DNA from: Desulfonatronum sp.
GTDB taxonomy: Bacteria > Desulfobacterota > Desulfovibrionia > Desulfovibrionales > Desulfonatronaceae
Direction of reading: 5' to 3'
DNA length: 11,515 bases
Assembly: GCA_007127655.1 (NCBI GenBank)
Contig: SKYX01000111.1
Coordinates: 1-11,515, forward strand
The notes beneath the pieces are model-generated. The model ran no database searches. It worked only from the letters and a program-made list of their open reading frames with translations, and was not told where the DNA came from. Below, piece by piece: positions 5,960 to 11,515 of this stretch (the stretch's first letter is position 1; every line of letters starts with the position of its first letter). The position numbers and the translations under genes were made by a program.

Positions 5960-7645
5960 ATGCGTCATTACTTCCGTTTTTTACTTATGGCCGTTGTTCT
6001 GTTCACCTGCGCGACGTCGCCCAAGGCGGTCCAGGCCGAGGACGCACTGAAACGCTTCGCCGTGCTGCCCTTCACCGTACACGGCCCGGACCAATACGCC
6101 TACCTGGGGCAGGGCGTGCAGACCATGCTCACCTCACGGCTCAAGTGGGCCGACCGCTTTGAAGACGTGGACAGGCCCTTCATCGCCCAAATCGTTCCCA
6201 CGACCCCGACCTCCCAGGAAGAAGCCCAAACAGCGTTGGCCGCCCTGGGCACGGATTATCTGATCTTCGGCAGCGTGACCATTCTCGGCGACCAAGCCAG
6301 TCTGGACGCCCATGTCCTGGACGCCCAGGGCAACGATTTCCCGCACTCCGCCCAGGTCCCCCTCAACGACCTGATTCCCGCGCTGGAGGGAGTGGCCCGG
6401 GAGATCAATGCCCAGGTCTTTGGCAGACGCCAGGAGCAGATCGCCCAGCCCCATTCGGGCCAGCCGGCCCGGCCCTCCGGACCGAGCCACCCGGACCTGA
6501 TCTACAACGAATACGGGCCGGAACGCACTCCGTACCACCTGAACCCCGAAATTCTCTACACCGGCTCAGCAGACGCACCCGGCCGCTGGCGCAGCCAAGC
6601 CCTGCCCTTCGCCTCTCTGGGCATGGTTGTCGGAGATGCCAACGGTGATGGCACGAACGAGATTTTCCTCCTCACGGACAACAAGATTCTGGCCTACCAC
6701 GTAATAGACAACAAGCTGATGCCCCTGGCCGAATACGCCGCCCCAACCCGGGTCCAATGTCTGAACATCAACCTGCTGGACATCAACCGGGACGGATTCC
6801 AGGAAATCATTGTCTCGGCGATACTCGAGGAAACACCACGCTCGTTTATCCTGAACTTCATCGACGGTCGCTTCACCCTCCTCGATGACCGTATCCCCCT
6901 GTACTTGAACGTGGTGCGTCACCCACCGGATTTCCAGCCCATCCTGGTCGGGCAGCGCAAAGGCCGCAACCGACTTTTTGACTCCGGCGTCCACGAGGTA
7001 TTGCGCATGGACGGAAACCTGGAACTGGGCACGCCTTTGAACCTGCCGCGAGAGGCCAACGTCTTTAATTTCACCTTCCTGCCCCAGGATAACGATTTCA
7101 AAATCGTCATCGCCGACCATCGCGACAAGCTCCGCGTCTTTTCCTCCACCAGCAGCTTCCAGTCGGTTACCGACGAGTCCTATGCCGGTTCAGCCCTCGG
7201 CCTGGAAATGGACGACACCCTTCCGGGCCTTGGCCAGGACAGACACGCTGACGAGATGATGAGCTACTACTACATCCCCTCCCGTCTGGTTCCGGTTCGG
7301 CTGGGCAGGGATACGGCTTGGAACCTCTTGGCCAACCGGAATATTTCCCTTTCGGCCCAGTTCTTCGCCCGCTACCGGTATTTCCCCCAGGGAGAAATCC
7401 ACTCCCTGTTCTGGGACGGCATCAACCTGAACATCAACTGGAAGACCCGGCGTATTCGCGGTACGGTGGTGGATTACGGATTGGCCGACGTGATGAACGA
7501 CGGGCGCACCGAACTTTTCGTCCTGGTGAACACCCACCCCGGAGTGACCGGGTTCACCCAGCGCCGCACCGTGTTGCTGACCTACGCCCTGGATCTGGAC
7601 GCCGTGCCGGATACCGGGACCACGCTGGATATCGGCCTGGAATAG
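5960..7645 (+). CDS. Secreted TolB-N-like / FG-GAP (VCBS) repeat protein
   Basis: This is a probable periplasmic or outer-membrane-associated protein of 561 aa. A Sec signal peptide (MRHYFRFLLMAVVLFTCA...) ends near VQA-ED (26/27). Cys17 lacks a good lipobox, so it is probably not a lipoprotein. Residues 33-155 (RFAVLPFTVHGPDQYAYLGQGVQTMLTSRL ... FGSVTILGD ... AREINAQVFG, quoted in parts) resemble the alpha/beta N-terminal domain seen in TolB and related envelope proteins. A Pro/Ser/His linker (about 158-178) leads to a beta-rich region of about 380 residues. It has FG-GAP calcium loops: D226-A-N228-G-D230-G followed by TNEIFLL, D274-I-N276-R-D278-G followed by FQEIIV, and a degenerate D510-V-M-N-D514-G followed by RTELFVL. 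These suggest a beta-propeller. The partner and role are unknown. It lies between the 201-aa gene and the pseudouridine synthase gene on the same strand. Confidence 0.8.
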   Translation: MRHYFRFLLMAVVLFTCATSPKAVQAEDALKRFAVLPFTVHGPDQYAYLGQGVQTMLTSRLKWADRFEDVDRPFIAQIVPTTPTSQEEAQTALAALGTDYLIFGSVTILGDQASLDAHVLDAQGNDFPHSAQVPLNDLIPALEGVAREINAQVFGRRQEQIAQPHSGQPARPSGPSHPDLIYNEYGPERTPYHLNPEILYTGSADAPGRWRSQALPFASLGMVVGDANGDGTNEIFLLTDNKILAYHVIDNKLMPLAEYAAPTRVQCLNINLLDINRDGFQEIIVSAILEETPRSFILNFIDGRFTLLDDRIPLYLNVVRHPPDFQPILVGQRKGRNRLFDSGVHEVLRMDGNLELGTPLNLPREANVFNFTFLPQDNDFKIVIADHRDKLRVFSSTSSFQSVTDESYAGSALGLEMDDTLPGLGQDRHADEMMSYYYIPSRLVPVRLGRDTAWNLLANRNISLSAQFFARYRYFPQGEIHSLFWDGINLNINWKTRRIRGTVVDYGLADVMNDGRTELFVLVNTHPGVTGFTQRRTVLLTYALDLDAVPDTGTTLDIGLE

Positions 7646-7657
7646 TCCCGGTTCGCA

Positions 7658-8626
7658 ATGCCGGGAGTCCAAATCTGGACGGTAAGCGAGCCTGAAGCCG
7701 GCCAGAAGCTCCTTCAGTTCCTTCAACGCCGCTTGGCCGGAGCCGTCCCGGCTTCGGCCTTGCAGCGTTGGATCCGCACCGGCCAAATCCGCGTGGACGG
7801 GTCCCGGGCAAAGCCCGGGACCCGTCTGGATCCGAACAGTCGCATCCGCATTCCACCCCATGACCTCCCGGAGACAGGGCCGTCCGCCCCCCCGATTCCC
7901 GACGGCCCCGCAGCCCTCCATCTCGACGTGGTGTATGAAGACCGCGACCTGCTCGTTCTGGTCAAACCTCAAGGCCTCCCGGTCCACGCCGGGACCGGCC
8001 ACCAGGACAGCGTCGCGGGCCGTCTGACCTCCCGTTTCGCGGACCACCCCTGGAAGCCCGCCCTGGTTCACCGTCTGGACCGGGACACTTCCGGCCTGCT
8101 GGTCGTGGCCAAGACCTACTCCCGGCTCCAGGCCCTGCAAGACCTGTGGCGCTCCGAAAAGGTCCGCAAAACCTATCTGGCCTGGGTCCAGGGAAGCCCT
8201 GCGTGGCGCGAGACCTCGCTGTTGCGGGACCAGACCGCCAAAGTACGGACGGACCTCGGTGAAAAAATGCGCGTCGGCGCGGGTAAATCCACCCGCACCC
8301 TGATCCGAACCCTCTTCCAGTCTCAGGATGCGGCTCTGGTTCTGGTCGCGCCACTGACCGGACGCACCCATCAGATCCGGGTGCAACTGGCCTCCCGCGG
8401 TCATCCCCTGATCGGGGACGTCAAATACGGCGGAACACCCCGCCCCGACGGCATGCTGCTCCATGCCTGGCATATCGCCTGGCCCGACCAAGAATTTCAT
8501 TTGCCCCCGAACTGGCCTCCTGCATGGGCGTTGCCGTCCCAGCTCTCCGTGGAGGCGCTGATCGAGGCGACCCGGGAGATGACTCGGATATGGCCAGAAA
8601 ATGACACACATGTTCCGAATGTTTGA
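7658..8626 (+). CDS. RluA-family 23S rRNA/tRNA pseudouridine synthase
   Basis: This enzyme isomerises uridine to pseudouridine in rRNA or tRNA; it is 322 aa, the usual RluC/RluD size. An N-terminal S4 RNA-binding domain (about 16-68: KLLQFLQRRL, LQRWIRTGQIRVDGSRAKPGTRL, IRIPP) is joined to the catalytic domain (about 88-300). Motifs are VVYEDRDLLVLVKPQGLPVH (91-110), HRLDRDTSGLLVV at 138-150 with catalytic Asp141, KTYLAWVQG, and APLTGRTHQIRVQLASRGHPLIGD from 231. Which RNA position it modifies cannot be told from sequence. The ATG at 7658 lies 12 nt after the FG-GAP stop and has no clear ribosome site, so it may depend on upstream translation. A perfect 14-bp hairpin occupies codons 47-57. 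The last about 25 residues are variable. Confidence 0.93.
   Translation: MPGVQIWTVSEPEAGQKLLQFLQRRLAGAVPASALQRWIRTGQIRVDGSRAKPGTRLDPNSRIRIPPHDLPETGPSAPPIPDGPAALHLDVVYEDRDLLVLVKPQGLPVHAGTGHQDSVAGRLTSRFADHPWKPALVHRLDRDTSGLLVVAKTYSRLQALQDLWRSEKVRKTYLAWVQGSPAWRETSLLRDQTAKVRTDLGEKMRVGAGKSTRTLIRTLFQSQDAALVLVAPLTGRTHQIRVQLASRGHPLIGDVKYGGTPRPDGMLLHAWHIAWPDQEFHLPPNWPPAWALPSQLSVEALIEATREMTRIWPENDTHVPNV
7796..7826 (+). repeat. Perfect 14-bp inverted repeat (hairpin) inside the pseudouridine synthase gene
   Basis: The arm GACGGGTCCCGGGC (7796-7809) is followed by AAA (7810-7812) and its exact reverse complement (7813-7826). Two G·U pairs could extend the RNA stem to 16. It sits in the S4-domain coding region and encodes residues that look normal for the family. 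Confidence 0.9.
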
Positions 8627-8662
8627 CAATCCAAATTGCGGCCTGACAACCAAAAAGAAACC

Positions 8663-8816
8663 GGGATGGTTCGTTTTGTCATAAAAATGGGCTGGGACAT
8701 TCGAGTACGGTTCCCCATGTCCTAACCGTAGGGGCGACCGGCCGGTCGCCCCTACTCCACCGGACGAATACTCGAAAAAAGGCGTTGCGATTTGTCAACC
8801 TGTCCTGAACCATCCC
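8663..8816. repeat. Nested inverted-repeat element (154 bp) in intergenic space
   Basis: The 209-bp gap at 8627-8835 holds no gene. Perfect outer repeats GGGATGGTTC (8663-8672) and GAACCATCCC (8807-8816) enclose TTCGAGTA (8700-8707) and TACTCGAA (8769-8776), which enclose the 28-bp palindrome at 8728-8755. A competing 7-bp pair, TACGGTT (8706-8712) and AACCGTA (8724-8730), overlaps the left arm of that palindrome. No transposase and no flanking duplication are seen. The arrangement suits a small non-autonomous repeat or a structured RNA. Confidence 0.55.
8728..8755. repeat. Perfect 28-bp palindrome, REP-like
   Basis: The half-site GTAGGGGCGACCGG (8728-8741) is followed directly by its exact reverse complement (8742-8755), with no spacer. 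As RNA or single-stranded DNA it forms a very stable hairpin. No T-run follows on either strand, so it is not a typical intrinsic terminator. I recall GTAGGGGCG...CGCCCCTAC palindromes as dispersed intergenic repeats in other GC-rich genomes; that is memory, not a search. Confidence 0.85.
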
Positions 8817-8835
8817 AAAAATCATGTAGCATAAA

Positions 8836-11214
8836 ATGGATCTTTTTCTTCTAACGACGATCATTGCGGCAGCCCTGGTGGTGTTCATCGCCGGATGGCT
8901 GCGGGTGGACCTGGTGGGGCTGCTGGTGCTGTCCGCCCTGGCACTGACAGGTCTCGTTTCCCCGCAAGACGCCCTGGCCGGCTTCAGCAGCCCGGCCGTG
9001 GTCACGGTCTGGGCCATGTTCATCCTGTCCGCCGGGTTGACCCGTACCGGCGTGGCCCATCAGCTGGGCAGGCCGTTGCTGCACTTCGCAAAGAGCAGCG
9101 AGGCCGTGCTGGTCATTGCCCTGATGGTGGCCGCGAGCCTGCTTTCGGCCCTGATCAATACGGTCACCGTGGCCGCGATCCTGCTGCCCGCGACCATGGA
9201 ACTGGCCCGGCGCAGCGGGCGTCCGCCGTCCCGGCTGTTGATGCCCCTGGCCCTGGGCTGCCTGCTGGGCGGTCCATTTACCGGGATATCCACTCCACCC
9301 AACATTCTGGCCACGGATGCCCTGCGCAACGCCGGTTACGCGCCCTTTGCCCTGCTGGACTTCACGCCCATCACCGCGGCCATCGTTGTGGCCGGGATCA
9401 TCTTCGTGGTGCTCATCGGCCGCCGGATGCTGCCGACTCACAAGCCCGGACCTTCCACGGCTGGGCGAGGAGAACGATCTTCCGGGGCTTCCTACGAGAT
9501 GGACTCCCACGTCTTCGCCATCACCATCCCGGTCGATTCTCCCCTGGATGGCCGGACCCTGGCTGAAAGTCGGATCGGGTCGGCCCTGTACCTGACCGTG
9601 GTGGCCCTGCAGCGCAAGGGCGTGTTGATGCTGGCCCCCAGGGCCACGGACGTGCTCCAGGCCGGGGACACGGTCATCGTGCACGGTCAGCCGGAACAGC
9701 TTCACCGCTTTCACGGCGGCCAGCACCTGCGGGTGGAGCCGCTTGGCCGCCTGGACTCCCTGTTTTGCGAGCGCACCGCCATTGTTGAAGGCCATGTTGG
9801 TCACGACTCTCCTCTGGTCGGCACGACCCTGGCCCAAAGCGGGCTGCGTCGAGAGCATCTGGTCCAGGTGCTGCGAGTGCGTACGGCCGAGGGTCAGCCC
9901 CTCAATAATCCACAGTATCACCGCTTCACTCCGGGAGACCGCCTCTTGCTCCAAGGAGAGCGCGAGCCCTTGGACAAGCTGGTTCAAAACGGGATCATTA
10001 CGGACCCGATCCCGATTCAGACCGGCCCCTTGCAAAATCTGAGGGAAGCTTCCAGTGAGAATTCGGACGTGCTTCCGGGAGGCGACGTCCATTTCCTGGC
10101 CGTGCGGGTGCCGGAGGGCTCCGTACTGGCCGGACGGGATCTGATGGACAGCCGGTTGGGCAACGCCTTCGGCCTGACCGTGGTCAGCATCCTGCGAGAC
10201 GACGCCATGGTCTGTATGCCCGCGGCCACTGAAATCGTTCGCCCAGGCGACCTGCTCGTGCTGCAAGGCACGGAACGGGACCTGGAACTGCTGCAAGGCC
10301 TGCAGGAATTGTCCATTGCCGAACAAAATCCGGAGTTGCTGGCCGAACTGGAATCCCAACAAGTGGCCGTAACAGAAGTCCTGCTTTCACCGCGGACCTC
10401 CCTGGCCGGAAAGACCCTGGCCGATTTGATGTTTCGTGATCAGTACGGGGTCAGCGTTCTGGCCGTTTGGCGCAAGGGGCATGCCCATCGGACTGGACTG
10501 CAGGATCTGCCCCTTCAATTCGGTGACGCCCTGCTGGTCCACGGCTCCCGGCGCAGCCTGGAAGCCATTGCCCGCAACCCGGACTTTCTCGTCCTCGACC
10601 AGTCCGCGGCCCAGGCCCCGCGCCTGGAAAAGGCCCCCGTCGCCGCGTTGATCATGCTGAGCGTGGTGCTCAGCGCCATTTTCGGGCTGCTGCCCATTGC
10701 CATCGCCGCGCTGGTGGGGTCAACCCTGATGGTCCTCCTGAAATGCATCAGTATGGACGAGGCCTACCGGGCCATTGAATGGAAGGTCGTCTTTCTGATC
10801 GCCTGCATGCTGCCCCTGGGCGTGGCCGTGGAGAACACCGGCGCGGCCCAGATGGGAGCCGAAGCCCTGCTCACCGTGGTCGGCGACTTCGGCCCCCGTT
10901 GGGTGGTGGCGGCCCTGTTTCTGGTCACCGTGCTCGGCACCCAGGTTATCCCCACCGCGGCCCTGGTGGTCCTGATGGCCCCGGTGGCCCTGACCACCGC
11001 CGAGGCGATGGCCATCTCGCCCCAACTGCTGATGATGACCGTGGCCATGTCCGCCTCCTCCAGCTTCGCCAGCCCATTGTCCCACCCGGCCCACCTGCTG
11101 GTGATGAGTCCCGGCGGCTACCGTTTCGTGGACTACATGAAACTGGGCGTGCCCCTGACCATCATCTCCATGGTGGTCTGCGTCTGGCTGTTGCCGGTTC
11201 TTTTTCCGGCGTAG
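8836..11214 (+). CDS. SLC13/DASS-type permease with four TrkA-C (RCK_C) domains
   Basis: This is an inner-membrane ion-coupled anion or solute permease of 792 aa. The N-terminal membrane half (about 1-205) includes LRVDLVGLLVLSALALTGLVSP, PAVVTVWAMFILSAGL and G-I-S-T-P-P-N (150-156), which matches the first SNT-like substrate/Na+ motif of the family. A cytosolic insert of about 380 residues has four units of the same design (xxPLxGxTLxxS...VVxLxR...LxxGDxLxVxG) at about 222-292, 314-386, 418-490 and 509-588; each fits a TrkA-C domain. The C-terminal membrane half (about 597-792) ends with SSSFASPLSHPAHLLVMSPGGYRF, where the second SNT-like motif is replaced by S-H-P-A-H (749-753). The substrate is not predictable. 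The ATG at 8836 has no ribosome site, but the protein begins as the family does. It stands alone after the palindrome-rich gap. Confidence 0.9.
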   Translation: MDLFLLTTIIAAALVVFIAGWLRVDLVGLLVLSALALTGLVSPQDALAGFSSPAVVTVWAMFILSAGLTRTGVAHQLGRPLLHFAKSSEAVLVIALMVAASLLSALINTVTVAAILLPATMELARRSGRPPSRLLMPLALGCLLGGPFTGISTPPNILATDALRNAGYAPFALLDFTPITAAIVVAGIIFVVLIGRRMLPTHKPGPSTAGRGERSSGASYEMDSHVFAITIPVDSPLDGRTLAESRIGSALYLTVVALQRKGVLMLAPRATDVLQAGDTVIVHGQPEQLHRFHGGQHLRVEPLGRLDSLFCERTAIVEGHVGHDSPLVGTTLAQSGLRREHLVQVLRVRTAEGQPLNNPQYHRFTPGDRLLLQGEREPLDKLVQNGIITDPIPIQTGPLQNLREASSENSDVLPGGDVHFLAVRVPEGSVLAGRDLMDSRLGNAFGLTVVSILRDDAMVCMPAATEIVRPGDLLVLQGTERDLELLQGLQELSIAEQNPELLAELESQQVAVTEVLLSPRTSLAGKTLADLMFRDQYGVSVLAVWRKGHAHRTGLQDLPLQFGDALLVHGSRRSLEAIARNPDFLVLDQSAAQAPRLEKAPVAALIMLSVVLSAIFGLLPIAIAALVGSTLMVLLKCISMDEAYRAIEWKVVFLIACMLPLGVAVENTGAAQMGAEALLTVVGDFGPRWVVAALFLVTVLGTQVIPTAALVVLMAPVALTTAEAMAISPQLLMMTVAMSASSSFASPLSHPAHLLVMSPGGYRFVDYMKLGVPLTIISMVVCVWLLPVLFPA

Positions 11215-11515
11215 ATTTGGCTGTAGTCGGTTGCTTTGCTTGATGGATTTGGATAACGGGAACGTGTATACACCGTTTTCCAGGTAACCGGCCGATCCGT
11301 GATCGATCCGTTCAAAGAATTAACTCTACAGCGAAACTTCCATTTTCATTGTCAGGGCAAGACGTTTAAACCACGGGGCACACGGGGATCACGGGGAAAG
11401 AAATCCCGATTATGGGCGGCATTGTTGCGAATATTTCTCGGATAAAGTGGTTGTGACGCACACGCAACCCAAAAATTCCGTGTTTTTCCGTGTATTCCGT
11501 GGGCCGATCCTGGAC
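11215..11515. other. Non-coding 3' region; weak hairpin and repeat element
   Basis: No gene is supported in these 301 bp, which are more AT-rich than the coding part. GTGTATACAC (11264-11273) is a perfect 10-bp palindrome, and the surrounding AACG...CGTTTTCC could form a weak terminator-like hairpin about 45 bp after the permease stop. The second half holds the CACGG repeat element. Confidence 0.5.
11371..11502. repeat. CACGG 9-nt-periodic repeat with inverted distal copy
   Basis: The left arm has CACGGGG at 11372, 11381 and 11390, an exact 9-nt period. The right arm has TTCCGTG at 11476, 11486 and 11495 (periods 10 and 9), which reads CACGGAA on the other strand. The arms are an imperfect inverted repeat (GG in one where AA stands in the other, plus a 1-nt indel) around about 79 bp without coding potential. 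A GGTTG...CAACC pair lies just inside the right arm. It resembles dispersed CCACGGA-type intergenic repeats that I recall from other bacterial genomes. Confidence 0.65.

Noticed and set aside
7190..8653. Long - strand open frame (487 codons) across the FG-GAP and pseudouridine synthase genes.
   Set aside because: It spans two clearly coding + strand genes and gives a low-complexity translation; it follows from GC-rich codon bias.
8851..10362. Long - strand open frame (503 codons) opposite the SLC13 gene.
   Set aside because: The His/Gln/Gly-rich translation without motifs is an antisense artefact.
11290..11510. Direct 9-nt repeat GGCCGATCC at 11290 and 11502, as possible target duplication around the repeat element.
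   Set aside because: The left copy lies about 80 bp away from the left repeat arm, and a 9-mer pair in GC-rich DNA can occur by chance.

Overview
The window looks like a piece of a Gram-negative, GC-rich bacterial chromosome. The best guess is a sulfate-reducing deltaproteobacterium of the Desulfovibrionales. This rests on recalled family resemblance (the truncated YkgJ-type cysteine-cluster protein at the left edge, and the FG-GAP protein with a TolB-like N-terminus) and on codon bias, with CTG dominating Leu codons and a matching tRNA-Leu(CAG). No taxonomic marker is present, so the assignment is inferred.

Layout. (1) 1-614: 3' part of a cysteine-cluster (YkgJ-like) protein on the + strand, ending at a bidirectional hairpin terminator (651-690). 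The same terminator serves a convergent tRNA-Leu(CAG) gene on the - strand (698-784), which has its own plausible promoter at 797-825. (2) 1016-3983: a tight + strand pair, ribF (FMN/FAD synthesis) and a ClC-type anion transporter with two CBS domains, 10 nt apart. (3) 3828-5243, - strand: an RsmB/RsmF-type rRNA m5C methyltransferase. It converges on the ClC gene and overlaps its 3' end by 156 bp. (4) 5244-5321: a short divergent intergenic region with a perfect 16-bp palindrome and a sigma70-like promoter. (5) 5322-8626: a + strand run of an uncharacterised 201-aa protein, a secreted TolB-N-like plus FG-GAP protein, and an RluA-family pseudouridine synthase. The spacings (ATGA at the first junction, 12 nt at the second) suggest one transcript. 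(6) 8627-8835: a palindrome-rich intergenic segment built around a perfect 28-bp palindrome nested in two further inverted repeats. (7) 8836-11214: a SLC13/DASS-like permease carrying four TrkA-C (RCK_C) domains instead of the more usual two. (8) 11215-11515: non-coding sequence ending in a 9-nt-periodic CACGG repeat element with an inverted copy about 80 bp further on.

How they work together. Most genes are ordinary housekeeping functions: flavin cofactor synthesis, rRNA modification (m5C and pseudouridine), a leucine tRNA, and anion/solute transport with cytosolic regulatory domains. I see no integrase, transposase, defence operon, toxin-antitoxin pair or CRISPR array. The parts that merit a second look are the non-coding palindromes and repeats, the overprinted C-terminus of the ClC protein, the perfect hairpin inside the pseudouridine synthase gene, and the unusual domain make-up of the FG-GAP and SLC13 proteins. 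I did not find convincing evidence of a wholly new multi-gene system.
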